A stretch of 64,000 bases of DNA from DATARH01 sp963778385 (lineage in GTDB: Bacteria > Pseudomonadota > Alphaproteobacteria > ATCC43930 > CGMCC-115725): contig CAVZUA010000008.1 in the NCBI GenBank assembly GCA_963778385.1, positions 434,001 through 498,000 of the forward strand, given 5' to 3'. This document shows positions 1-13,484 of the stretch, piece after piece. Position numbers and translations under genes: made by a program. The notes under the pieces are model-generated. The model worked only from the letters and a program-made list of their open reading frames with translations, was not told the origin of the DNA and did no database searches. Within the stretch, counting starts at the first letter, position 1. Every line of letters starts with the position of its first letter.

Positions 1-3000
1 AGCTGATGAGGCTCTGGAATTGGGCGAGACTGCCGATGGCGCTGCCGGCGGCCATCGCGGCCAGCGGCGTGCCGGCCAGCCCCATCGCGGTCGCGATCAC
101 GACATACACCGGCCGTGTAGCGGCAGCCCGAAGCGGTTGCAGCGCGTCGATCAGGTCCAATGGGTCATCACCCAGGCCGGCGAGAACGCCGGTCGCGTCC
201 AGCATGCCGAGAAGCCGGCCGGTCTCGACCTGAAGACGGGTCGATCCGGCTGCTGCCTGCGTCGACAGCGCGGTGATCGCGTCCGTGAGGGAGATAGTGC
301 CAGTGAGCAATGCCCCCAGCTCGGTCACCAGACCGGGCCGTATCGGGCCGGTGTCAAAAGACGTTTTGGGTGGGAATGCCGGCGGCAAGCACCGCGAGCG
401 CGTCGACTGCGCCAGCGGGCGTCAACGCACCGCTGGCGACACCGACCTGAATGCCGCCGGTCAGGTCACCGATCGAGAACGCGCTGAGCCGCGTCAGATA
501 CTGCGCGAAGAGACTGCTGACGGCGGCACCGAACGCCGCGCCGCCGCTCGTCACCACTCCGGCAAGCACCAGGCCCACCGCATCGGCCGGTATCAACGGC
601 AGAATGCCGGGCAGATCGGGAGTCGCGCCGGAATTCAAGAAGGCGACAAGGCTCTGACCGATGGTGATGCGCTGCGACGCATTGCCGGCTGCGGCGGCGC
701 CGAGCAGGATCAGCGCCTTGTTGTTGTCCGAGATGCCGCCGATCGTGCCGAGCCCGGGCAGCGCGAGCACGTCGGCCAGCAGCTGCGACAGCGGCACAGA
801 CGCTGATGCCGACAGGGCGTCAAGCTCGGCGCCGACGACAAGCCCGATCCGCGGATAGGTACCCTGGAGGGCCGGCGGCAGCGAGCCGGAAAATTGCAGG
901 TCGAAGTTCAGTCTTGTCAGCTGGGCGAGGAACGTCGCCGTGGCGTCCGGCGATCCGAAGGCCCCGCGCGCGACGGCGTCGACAAACTGCGCGGCCGTGT
1001 CGCCCAACGTCGGCCCGATCCTCCCCATCAGCTCGATCAGCAGATCGAACGGGGAGCTGAGCGCCTGATAGCTCTGACCGATGATCGTGTAGACACCGGT
1101 CTCGTCGATCTGGCCGCTTGTGACCAGATCGGCGATCGCCTGCAGAACTGCATCGCCAAGCGAAACGAGGTTCGCAGGGTTGTAGAGCAACACGAGCGCG
1201 CCGACGATTTTACCCGCCGGCAAACCTGAATTCAGAACCGCGTCGAGCGTGTCCTGCGTCGCGCTCTGGTCAAGGCGCCCGTAGGTCAACAGATTGATCT
1301 CACCGAGAAGCTGGTTCTGCGCGGTGATGTGTGCGTTGACGGCGACTGTGGCGCCGAACTGTTTGGTGACGTCTATCGCCGCTGCGAGCGCGACGACCGC
1401 CTGGGGGCCGGTGATGCCGGCACCGGTCAGCGCGGCCACGACTTGGTCGGGAGTCGTAAGGCCGTCGTTGAGCAGGGTCGTGAAGCCCGAACCGACGGCG
1501 GTCAGATAGTCGGTGAAATCGCTCGCCAGCAATTGCGACAGCACCGTTGGCACAAAGCTCGTGTCGAGCGAGCCCGCTTCAGCCAGGCCGATAAAGTTGC
1601 CGACGACGAACTGCGCGTTGGTTTCGAAGGCGCCGACGACCGCCGGCGGGAACATCGTATTGATCGTCGCGTAGACGGCGCTTTCGATCGACGCCGGATC
1701 AACGGCATAAGTGCCCGGCGGCCTCGTCGCGGCGTATTGCGCCAAGGCACCGAACGCAAAGAGCGGCGTCGGGAAAAAGAGGCCGGGAATCGACGTGGCG
1801 CCGCTCGCCTCGAGTGCACCGACGACGGCGCTTGTCGTCGCCTGCCCGTTCTCGATGATGGAGAACAGCGTCCAGCCCAGAGCGGTCGTACCGGCGGCGG
1901 TCCCCAGCTTGACCAACAGCCCGATCGAGGAGCTGAGCGAGATGGCGGGCGGGAACGCGGCGACGATCTGCTGGTCCACCGCAAAGTCGCTGGGTGGGGT
2001 GAAGACGAAGGTGCCAGTGGCGCCGCCCTGCGCCGTCTGGTCGAGGAAAACCAGCGACTGGCCGGCATCGATAGCGAAGACGTGCGATCCTGACGGCACA
2101 CCGGGGCCGGTAATGGCGTCGCCAACCAGCGCATCGGTAATCGTCACGCCCGGGAAGAAGAGCTCATTGCTTCCGACCACCGAGCCGGCAACGCCGAACG
2201 CGAAATTGCCGTGAGCAATCAGGGACTGGAACAGGCTGGTGAAGAAGCCGGCGAAATCCGTGGTGCGATTGGATGTGGCGTCGATCGCCAATCCGACCGG
2301 ATAGAGGGTGGCGAGGATGAATGTCGCCGCCCCGCTCGGCACGTTGCCGCTGTTGGTGGCGGCACCCACAAAATTGCCGATGTCGGTGCCCGAGATCGTC
2401 CGCGCCTGCAGCAGATCGGCCGCGGCCGATGCCGCCGCCGGCGCGCCGCCGTCGACCATGCCCGCCAAAAGCGCAAGTCCTTGCGCCGGGGTCAGCGCAC
2501 CGCTGGTAACCGCATTCTCGACGTCGGAGAGCGCTGTTTGCGTGGCCGTGGCGTTGCCGGCGACCAGTGCCGCGATGGTCTCGCCGATAGCCAGCGAGAA
2601 CGAGCTGGCGGCAGCGCTGACCAGGATCGCCAGCGCCTGGCCGAGCGTGATAACCGAGCCGCCGACCCCCGTCTGCAGACCGGTCGCCGCCGCGCCGAAA
2701 CTTAGCTCGCCGGAGGCGATGACGCTGGCGAGGCCGAGCCCCATCGAGCTTTGCGCCGCGCCGCTGCTCGCCGCCGCCAAGCCGACGAACGCCGACATGA
2801 AGTTGGCCGCCAGAAACGTCGCGCCGCTCCCGGACTGCGTCGCGCCGATGAAAGTGCCGAGTTCCTGGATCGCGGCCTGCCCGCTGATCGCCCCAGCGAT
2901 GATCAGCGGCGAGACGAGCGTCCGGATCGCGGGGTCTTGCAGCCCGGTATTCGCCGCGAGATCGACGACCTTGAGCGCGGTTATCGTGTTCGCGGAGACG

Positions 3001-6000
3001 GCAGCGCTCAACGTGGCCGCGATATCCGACACGGGTTCCAGGGCGAAGCCAAGATCTTCGGCAAGGCCGGCGGCCGCGGTCACCGACCCGCCGGCCAGCA
3101 GTCCGACGATGACGGTGTTCAGCTGCGCGAGCGTGGTGACCCCGCCGCTGACGTGCGACGTAAAGAAAGCGGCGCCGACCTGGGTCGTGGTGAACGTACC
3201 GTTGGTGACGCGCGTGGCGAGCGCCTCGCCGATCCCGAGCTGAAGCGAGGAGCCGACCTGTCCGACAATCCCGGCGATGACATTCAGCAGCTCATCGGCC
3301 GTGGGCCCCGACGCGGCGACGATCGAGGATACGATCAGTTCGCCGACGGAAGGATCGGCGCCGAACCCGAGGCCGGCGATCTCGGCGCCGACCGCATATT
3401 GCTGCGCCGCCGTCGCGCCGTGCACTGCGGCGGCCATCGCGGTGGCGGCGCTCGACGCGCCAATCACCCCTTGGGTCACCAGCGAGGTAATGTAGCCGCC
3501 GACCAGCAGCCCAATGGTCGGTTGTGAGAACGGCAGCTGCGTCAGCATCGTGACGACCGCAGGGGCGGTCGTCGCGTTGTCGGTTATCGCGACGGTGATG
3601 TTGGTCGCCGCGTTGGTCGCTATCGGTGAGCCATTGGCCAGTGCCGCAGCCAAATTCGTGATCGCCGCGCTCCGCAGCGCCGCCGTCGACTGCGTCCCGA
3701 TAACCAGCAGCAGCTGGATGCCGAACGATGCCCCGATCGTGCCCGCCGTGACGGCGTTGACGATACCGCCGGCGATGAAATTGGCGGAAACCCCAGCGCC
3801 CGGCAGGTCGGCGATGAGCGTCAGGAAATCCTGCGGTGAGCCGGGGGTGTAGTAGTTGACCGTGGCCTGGATGACCTGCGCCGCGGTAAAGACGCCGGTG
3901 GTGAACAACGTGCCCAGCGAGGTTGCGAAGTCGGCGATGCTCTGCGCAGGCAACAACAGGTTGATCCGCGCGCTGAGCGCGTTGACCAAGGCGATGTCCG
4001 TGGCGTTGCCGGCTATCGCGCCTTGATTGAGGCTGACCATCAGGTTGGAGAGGATCGCAACCTGCCCTGGGCTCGATGTGCCGTTGGCGATGTCGTTGAT
4101 GAATTCGTTGGCCGCATCGGTGGCCGTGACACCTGGCTGCTGTAACAGGAAATCAAAGATCAGGTGAACGAACTCGGTCGCCGTCGTCGTTCCCCGCGCC
4201 GTATCGGCGCCATACTGCTGGGCGATCGCGGTGATCGCCTGATCGACTGTGAACGGCGGCGTCGTGGCGTGGAGCTTCTGCTCGATAAAGGTGAAGACGG
4301 TGTCCTCGAACGCGGCGATACCGAGTATCGTCACGTAAAGTGACAGCTGGTTGGCGCCGGACAGCGGCACAATGTCGGTGAGTGCCGTGTTCAGCGTCAC
4401 CGCGCCCGTGGTCAACAGGCCATTGGCGCCGAATAGCTCCGCTTTGGCGTCAGCGACAATCCCGGCAAAACCCGGGAAGGCGACGATGTTGTTGAGGACG
4501 CTGGCGAAGACCTGGTCAGCGAGCGCGGGAATGCTGGCGATGAGCGTATTGAGCGCGTTGTACCCCGATGCCCGGATAGCATCGCCGGTGCTCTGGGTGA
4601 GCAACAGAAGCCCCGGCAGTGCCAGCGGGACGGAGGACGGATAGCTTGGCGCCAGGGCCTCGATCTTGGCGATGACACCCGAGGTGCCGGCGACCTGGCC
4701 GAGGATGGCGAAGACATCGTCGGGCAACAGCCGGCCGGCCGTCAGTTCGTCGCTAATCTGCGAGAGGGTGAAGCGGCCGTTCGCGATGCCGCCCGCGATC
4801 GCCGATCGCGCATGGCTATCGTCGAGCGCAGTGAAGCGCTCGAGTGTGGTGAGCGCGGCGCTGCTGGCAAGCGTGCCGTTGCTCAGCGCGGTAGAGATAG
4901 CGACGATGACGGTGAAGGTGGGAATGTTGGCGGGGGCCGCGGTCAGATTGAGCAGCTCGTTGATCGCCTGTTCCAGCACCGGCCCGGACGGATTGCTGGC
5001 ACCGATATTGGCGAGGTCGATCAGGAATTCGATCGCGCCGGCGGCAGCCAGGCCGCCGCTGACGCGGCTGTCCAGATTGCTGAGAATTGTCGCCGTTGCG
5101 GGATCGGCCGGGTTGGCGGTGATCAACCCGGCGACCTTGACAGCCTGAAGCTGGATTTGCGGGCTTGTTCCGGTGCCGACGGTATTCGCCAACGTCGCGG
5201 GATCGGTCTGCAGAATGTCGAGCTGGCGGCCGATCACCGTGACCAGCGCGCCGGATGCGCCGGCTTGCAGCGACTGCAGCGCGGTGACCGCATTCGTGGT
5301 CGATATGTTGTTCGCGACGAGGATCGCGGCGATCGCCGTTTGCGCCGCTGCCTCCAGGCCGTCGACACCACCATTCGCCGACGAGGTGTACGCGGTGTCG
5401 AAGGTGGCGAAATATTCGAGGAGCTGGACTTCGTTCGCGGCGCCCAGCACGGCGGCAAAGCCGCCGATATCGGCGGCGGCGCTGGTCGGGGTGGCAAAGC
5501 CGTTGCGGACGATCGCGACGATGTCGGCGGCGATCCCCGCCTGGATCGCGGCATTGAGCGTCGTCGCGGCGGTCGAAAGGCCGGACATGTTCGAGGCGAT
5601 CTGTGACCCGCTCACCAGGAAGCCGATCGCTTCGTCACCGGTGATGCCGTCTTCGCCCGACTGGACGATGGAGACGATCTGGCTCAGCGCTTGGCTTTGC
5701 AGGTTCGGCACCGCGCCGCCGATCAGCCCTAGTATTTCGGCGGCAAGCGGCACGTCATAACCGGCGGCCGCAGCCGTGCCAAAGCCCGCCACGACCGTCG
5801 GGTCCGCGGTGGCGAAACCTGCCAAAGCATTGATGAAGTTAAAGATGCCCGTCGGCCCAAGATGGCTCACGAGCGTGCTGGGCAGCGCCGATCCCATGAT
5901 CAGCGCCGCCTGAACATTGCTCAGCACGCCGTTCTGAACCGCGCTGGTCAGCGTGGTCTGGAAGGGATTGCTGAAGGTGACGTGGTTGATGCCGTCGGCG

Positions 6001-8397
6001 ATCTCCTGGCCGGCGTAGAATGCGAACTGTGCGTCGTTGATCTGCCCCGCGATGGCGAGCAGCAGCGACACCGCGCCGTCGCTGCCGGCGGTGATGAAGC
6101 TAGCGGCATGGGACGGCGACAGCGGCCGAGCCGTTGTGGGCGTATCAGCGATGAGATCGGCGAGGACATTCGCCGCAAGCGGCAATCCGGCTGAGTCGGA
6201 TAGACCGGCGATATCCGCTATCGTACCGACGATGAAGTCGATGAGGTTGCCCGCATAGGCAGTGATTGCCGCGACGACACCAGAAGCGATTTGAGCGGCG
6301 GTAGCACCCGAGTTCTCGGCCAACGTTAGGATCGCTTGCGCGGCCGCGTTCATCAACGCGGCGTCTGGTACATTTGTGAATGACGGGACGGTGAACGTCG
6401 ACTGTCCCGCCACTTCGGTCAAGACAGTGACAATCAGTGCGGGGCTCGCGCTGATCGCGGTCAGCGCGGCGACGATGTCGTTAACGGCCTGGGTCTCGGA
6501 AGCGACGCCACCGTGCACGTAGTTGTAGATCTGCGGGTAACTGTTTGGTGTCACCGCGAGTAGCTCGATCGCCTGGTCGACAGTGAGCTTGGGGGGGCTG
6601 GCTTGCAGACCGCCCTTGACCAGATCGATGGCGTCGGACGAATGGCTGAAAAAGCCGATAACGGAGGAAATGAGGTTGTTGGTGATGAGGTAATTGAAGT
6701 TGCCGACCGCCGCCGCCGTGTTGGTGAGATCGGTCGACGCGAGGAAGACGTCGAAGAGCACCTGTGCGGACGCAAACGCGGCGTTCATCGCACTATAGGC
6801 GGCGGTCGCGGTGATCTGGCCGCCGCTGATGAGCGTGACGATCGCGTTCTCCAGAGCGCTTAAGGTCGTCGCAGCGCCAGTGGTGAAACTGTTGGCGAGC
6901 GATGTCAAAAACGCGATCGCCTGGGTGGCGCTCAACGACGCCGGAACATTGGCGTCGAACGCTTGAAGCACCTGCGGCAGCTGCGCGCCAAGCGGAGAAA
7001 CGATGTTGACGGCGAGCCCCGGCGCGTGCGCGAGGGCGAGGATAAGCAGCACATGATCCGCCGATGTCGCCGATGACGAGATCAGGTTCTGGATATCGGT
7101 GACGATGGTCGAATCGACGTTAAAAAACGGGTTGCCGGCGGTGATGGAGAGGCCGCTGAACAGCGCGATCCCTTGATCGATCGTCAGGCCGTTCGAGATC
7201 GCCGCGTTGATCTGGCTGAGCGCGGCGGGGAACGGGTTGAACGTGATGGTGCCGCCGCCACCCCCTTCGCCGCCGCCCTCACCGCCGCCGGGGGGGCCGC
7301 TGCTACGCGTGATCAGCGGAAAGAGGATGCTGCCGAGTTCGCTGCCGATCGCCGCGGCGTTGGCGATCGAGCCGCCCCCGGCGAGGGAGATCGCCGCCGT
7401 CGTCGCGTCCGAGGCAACCGAACTCTTCGCGACCAGCCCCTGCGTGACAACGGCTTGAAGCTCGTCATTCAGCTGATTGGCGAGAGCGGGGCTGGGTGAT
7501 GTCGCGCCGAGCAACGAATTCAGCTGGCTCGCGTAATACATCAACGCGATAACGGGGCTGACGGCCGGCGATGCATTCTGCGCCAGCGTCTAAATCAGCG
7601 CGAAGCCTTGCCAGGCATTGGCCGCGGCGGCGGCCGCGTTGCCGCCGTTGGCGGCGAACACGGCGCTGGCGATGTCGACGCCCGCTGTGGCCGGGTTGGT
7701 CAGCGCGAGATCGCCGCTCGACAAGCCCTGAACGGTGCCACTGAGGAGTTGCTCGAGGCCGCTCAGGACAGCGGCGCCGTTCGACGCACCGAGTCCAACG
7801 AACAGCCCAGCCTGGCTGAAACCGATGGAGTTGGGGTCGGCCGCGGCGCCAATCGCCTGCACCGCCGTCGCGAACGCCGTCGTCGTATCGAGCCCTTGAA
7901 CTCGTGGCGATCTGGTTGACCAGCAGCGCCAGCTGCTGGCCGATCGTGACCGACCGAAAGCTGGCAGCGACGCCCGTGGCCGCCGCAGCCGCCGCAGCGA
8001 TGGCATCAGTAGCGGTGAACCCGGACTGTATGAGGCTGATGATTGCGTTGCCGACAGCCGTTACGACCGTGGTGTTTACATCCGTGTCCGTTCCGGCGGC
8101 GCGCCCATAGGCGATCAGAACCGCAATCAGATCCGCGTTCGACAAACTGTCATCGGCCGCGACCGTGGTGATCAGCTGAATGATGCCGTTGCTGGCGAGG
8201 TCGACATTCGCGAACGTAGCCGCCCGCTCGATGTCGAAACCCGCATTTAGCGGGGTCTGGCTTTGCGGCGGGCTGGCACCGGTGTGGACGATATTAAAAT
8301 CGCCGGCATTAAAAAGGCTGGTGACGTCGAATCCGGCGAGCACGCTCAGACCGGGGAGGTCATCCGTCGTGACTGGCAAGGCACTGCTCCCACGCAT
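1..8397 (-). pseudogene. Giant Ala/Gly-rich helical-repeat protein, interrupted
   Basis: Reading starts at ATG 8397 and runs left off the window. It is broken three times: a frameshift near 7900, an in-frame TAG at 7588-7590, and a frameshift near 354. In each case the reading continues with the same composition on the other side, so this is one gene of at least about 2,790 codons. The largest open piece is 354-7544 (2,396 residues). The protein is made of degenerate units of roughly 80-100 residues rich in Ala, Leu, Thr and Gly, often with a 'NGxITxxQA' helix start. A Gly/Glu-rich linker lies near its N-terminus. Around 2000-2200 there is a beta-type segment with a 'VGDAITGPGVPSGSHV' motif, as seen in tail-fibre or adhesin beta-strand repeats. 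No enzyme motif or membrane anchor was seen. A secreted or surface role is only inferred. Confidence 0.6.
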
Positions 8398-8537
8398 AAA
8401 GCGGATCGCATTTCCCCCACACGGAGGGCCGACCCTCTTAGCAATAAAGATTACCCCAAATACGGAAAAGCGGCCCGTTCGGGTTTGCTAAAAGTTGCTA
8501 AAGGGGACGAGCGTTAATATCGTACGGGTTTTTTAAC

Positions 8538-11105
8538 TTAATTTGAGCACGCTGCCACTGCCACTTCACCCGCATGTTGATCGCTCCAGGCCGCACCTTG
8601 GGTGAACCATCTCTGCAATGTTTGAGAATCGCATCGTTCTGCCAATAAAGTATGCAACCGGTCAAATACTTCGCGCCGGCTGCCCGACCGTGTTGCCGCT
8701 GACGGATGTACGAGACGGGCGTAGCCGGCAAAACGCGCCGCTTCCTCGATCCGTCCGGCCTCGGCCAGCATCAACGCCAGCGCCTCGATCGCCCAGCCGA
8801 GAGAACCACGCAAGCCGATCGCATGCGCGAAGGTGATCGTCTCGCGCAACGTCTCGCGCGCCTCGGCGGCTTCACCGGCCAGCAAGAGCTGCGCGGCCAG
8901 TTTCGCCACGAGCGGGGTACTGCGGCCCGGCAGCAGCTCCGCCCGCAGGTCACGCAGTTGCGTCAGCGCACGGTCGCGTTGGCCGAGGTGAAATAGCAGG
9001 TCGGCCATGTTGCTGCCGCCGTTCACCAGCCCGTACCAATGCCGGGTTGCCCGCGTCAGGCGCATAGCCTCCTCGTACGCGACAAGGGCCGCATCGAGTT
9101 CGCCGATACGAAATTTGACATCCCCTTGCTTGACCAAAGTCAGCGCCAGCCATTTATTGGGGGTGCCGCGGCGCAGGAGCTGTTCCGCTTCGTCAAAATA
9201 ACCGCCGGCCTCGTCGACGGTTTCGATCGACAGCAGCGCGCTCCCTGCCCGCCACAGCGCGGCGCCGAGACCGATCGGATCACCAACCTGCCGGAACAGC
9301 GTCGCGGCCTGCGCGGCGGCAGGAAAGTTTTCTGTGTCGCTGAAACGCACGTCACGCCAGCTTTTACCAAACCACAACCGTGCGGCGATTTCAGGCGGCG
9401 TGTTCGGCGTAACGCGGGACACCGCAAGATCGAACCAATAGCGGCTTTCATGCAACGGCAGCTGCGGTAAGTCCCACCACAGCGGGTAGGAATGCGCCAC
9501 CAGCCGCAATCCCAAGCCGGCCTCACCGCCCGCACCGAAAGCCCAGTCGAGCGCGGCGCGAAGGTTGTCGGCATCCGGCGCATACGTTTCCAGCCAGGTC
9601 GAGGTCGGGGTCGTGGGCCACTCGGCCTCGGAGCGCTCAAAAACATGGGCGAAATGGGTCGCGTGCATGCCACGGAGCCGCTGCGCCTCATCTGCCCTCC
9701 ACTTCTCGATCGCATATTGCCGGGTTGTCTCAAGCATGCGGTAGCGCGGCTCGCGGCCGGATCGATCGGAAATAACGAGGGATTTGTTGATCAGCGCTTC
9801 GAGCAGATCCAATAAATCCCACTCATCGGACAGGTTTTCGGCAGCGAGTGCGACGATCGCCTCAAAATCCGCACCGCCTGAGAAGACAGCCAGTCGCCGC
9901 AGTAGCATGCGTTCGGGTTCGCTCAAGAGCTCGTAGCTCCAGTCGAAAACAGCGCGCAGCGTGCGGTGGCGGGGAGCCGCATCGCGCCGCTGCGACGCCA
10001 GCAGCCGAAAGCGTTCGCTCAGCCTGTCGGCAAGCTGGCCCGGACTGAGGACCTGGAGCCGGGGTGCGGCCATTTCGATCGCCAGCGCGATGCCGTCGAG
10101 CCGTGCGCAAATCCGCGCGATCTCCGGGGCCGTACGGTCATCGAGCGTGAAGCCGCCTGGCGTCGCGGCGGCGCACGCGACGAACAGGCGGACGGCATCG
10201 TATTGCAGCGCGCTCTGCGCATCGATCGCCTCGATCCGCTGCGGCACGGTAAACGGCCGCAGCGCGTAAACCCGTTCGCCTTCGATCGACAGGCTCTCGC
10301 AAATGGTCGCGAGGATCGTCAGCCGCGGGCATGCGGCAAGCAAGGCTCGGGTCACCGCGGCGACGGGTTCCACCAAATGCTCGCAATTGTCGAGAATGAG
10401 CAGCATTTCGCGATTGCCGACAAAGCCGACGAGACGCTCCAGCGAGCTGGCCTCGCCGCCGCCGGGATAGAACACGGCGGCAATGGCATCCAACGCGGCG
10501 CCCGCGCTCGCGACGGTGGCGAGTTCCACGAAATCGACGCCGTCCGCGTAGGCCGACGACAAATTCTCGCCGATTTGCAAAGCAATGCGTGTCTTGCCGA
10601 TGCCACCGATGCCGGTGATGGTCAGCAGCCGACTGCTTTTCAGATGCCGACCAATCTCGTCCAGTTCGAACCCGCGCCCGATAAAGGGGTTGGTCGCGCG
10701 CGAAAGTCGGCTGCCCTGGATGGTCCTCGGAGGCAGCGAGGCAGGAGCGAACTGCGCCGCCGGGTCGGGGTCGACAACGGTGACCGGCGCGACAAAACTA
10801 TAGCCGCGGCCGTGCAGCGTCTGGACGAAATGCGTGCCGTCGCGGCCGTCTCCCAACGCTCGCCGCAAGGCGGCCATATGGACCGTCAGATTGTTGTCCT
10901 CGACGATGCGATTGGGCCACACGGCCGTCATGAGCTCGTCTTTGCTGACGATCTCCGGACGCCTCGTCACCAAGGTGATCAGAATATCGAGCGCGCGCGA
11001 GCCGACGCCGAGTGCCCTTCCGTCGCAGCGCAACTCGCGGCGCTTCGGAGCGAGGACAAACTGACCGAACGCGAATGCCCGGCTCTCATCCATCCGCAGA
11101 ACCAC
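8538..11105 (-). CDS. Winged-helix / NB-ARC-like ATPase / TPR transcriptional regulator
   Basis: This 855-residue protein has an OmpR/PhoB-type winged-helix DNA-binding domain (about residues 8-108, with 'HFVQTLHGRGYSFVAP' at its end). A STAND/NB-ARC-like NTPase follows, with Walker A GIGGIGKT (165-172) and a Walker-B-like LLILDNCEH. The C-terminal half is helical and TPR-like. This layout is known from AfsR/SARP-like and adenylate-cyclase-like regulators of alphaproteobacteria, where the NTPase gates DNA binding. The annotated start is GTG; an ATG four codons in (11093) is equally likely. It lies between the giant gene and the monooxygenase operon on the same strand, so either may be its target, but no direct evidence shows this. 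Confidence 0.88.
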   Translation of the reverse strand: MVLRMDESRAFAFGQFVLAPKRRELRCDGRALGVGSRALDILITLVTRRPEIVSKDELMTAVWPNRIVEDNNLTVHMAALRRALGDGRDGTHFVQTLHGRGYSFVAPVTVVDPDPAAQFAPASLPPRTIQGSRLSRATNPFIGRGFELDEIGRHLKSSRLLTITGIGGIGKTRIALQIGENLSSAYADGVDFVELATVASAGAALDAIAAVFYPGGGEASSLERLVGFVGNREMLLILDNCEHLVEPVAAVTRALLAACPRLTILATICESLSIEGERVYALRPFTVPQRIEAIDAQSALQYDAVRLFVACAAATPGGFTLDDRTAPEIARICARLDGIALAIEMAAPRLQVLSPGQLADRLSERFRLLASQRRDAAPRHRTLRAVFDWSYELLSEPERMLLRRLAVFSGGADFEAIVALAAENLSDEWDLLDLLEALINKSLVISDRSGREPRYRMLETTRQYAIEKWRADEAQRLRGMHATHFAHVFERSEAEWPTTPTSTWLETYAPDADNLRAALDWAFGAGGEAGLGLRLVAHSYPLWWDLPQLPLHESRYWFDLAVSRVTPNTPPEIAARLWFGKSWRDVRFSDTENFPAAAQAATLFRQVGDPIGLGAALWRAGSALLSIETVDEAGGYFDEAEQLLRRGTPNKWLALTLVKQGDVKFRIGELDAALVAYEEAMRLTRATRHWYGLVNGGSNMADLLFHLGQRDRALTQLRDLRAELLPGRSTPLVAKLAAQLLLAGEAAEARETLRETITFAHAIGLRGSLGWAIEALALMLAEAGRIEEAARFAGYARLVHPSAATRSGSRREVFDRLHTLLAERCDSQTLQRWFTQGAAWSDQHAGEVAVAACSN

Positions 11106-11317
11106 TCGAAACGTGCGAGCCCATCCAACCGCAAACGCTGGTTGTGCGATCGTAACACATCGCAGTTTAGCAAGACCCGCCCGGTCAAGCGACCATGATG
11201 GGACGTGGCTGGGTCAACCCTGGCACGACCGGCCGCGCTCAACGCCAACGGCAGCTTCGCGTTTGCCGCTTCGCGAAAATCAGCAGTCTCGTAAATTTGA
11301 TCGGCGGCCAGGTCAGT

Positions 11318-11839
11318 TCAGGCGAAACGCGTCTGCGCCCAGCCGGTCTCGAAGGGTACGTTCATCAGCGGCTCCGAGCGCTTGTGGCGGAACATCCAGG
11401 TTCCACCGACCCGCGCGTAAATCTCGTGATCGATGCTGGCCCGCCACATCGCCCGGTTTCCGGCAGCGACCGTGCACGGCATGAACAAATACCAGCGGGC
11501 GCGCGCCGCATCGCCTTCGACCTCGATCTGGCCGTTCAGGCTGTAATGAATGGCAAACGAGAAGATCGCCGACGCGCCGCGAAAGAAATTCCTGATCGCC
11601 TCCCGCCCCTCGAACCGGCCGAGGCCGGGGCTTTCCCACAGCGCATCTTCGGTGAACAGCATCGCGATCCGGTCGGCGTCGTACTGCTCGTCGCACAATG
11701 CGGCATAGCGCGCCTTCAGATTGCGGATCGCCTCCGCGTCTTCCAACACCTGCAACCGCCGCTCCAGCCGTTCGATCCGCGCCAGATCAAAGGAATTGTC
11801 GTGCGCCACGTCTTCCCTCCCGAACGACGCGAAGGGCAC
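11318..11839 (-). CDS. SnoaL-like / NTF2-fold protein
   Basis: A 173-residue protein with an N-terminal helix followed by an NTF2/SnoaL fold. Recognisable parts are 'ARYAALCDEQYDADRIA', 'LFTEDALWESPGLGRFEGR', the 'GREAIRNFF' segment and a Trp/His-rich C-terminus. SnoaL-like proteins act as small hydrolases, isomerases or ring-hydroxylase-associated subunits. The start is GTG, 3 nt after the stop of the upstream flavin monooxygenase, so translation is probably coupled and the two probably act in one catabolic pathway. The substrate cannot be read from the sequence. Confidence 0.75.
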   Translation of the reverse strand: MPFASFGREDVAHDNSFDLARIERLERRLQVLEDAEAIRNLKARYAALCDEQYDADRIAMLFTEDALWESPGLGRFEGREAIRNFFRGASAIFSFAIHYSLNGQIEVEGDAARARWYLFMPCTVAAGNRAMWRASIDHEIYARVGGTWMFRHKRSEPLMNVPFETGWAQTRFA

Positions 11840-11842
11840 CGC

Positions 11843-13483
<1,641 letters not shown>

Positions 13484-13484
13484 G

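Noticed and set aside
20..2705. Long plus-strand frames under the giant gene
   Set aside because: They follow the reverse reading of the repeat protein; no start site or family motif.
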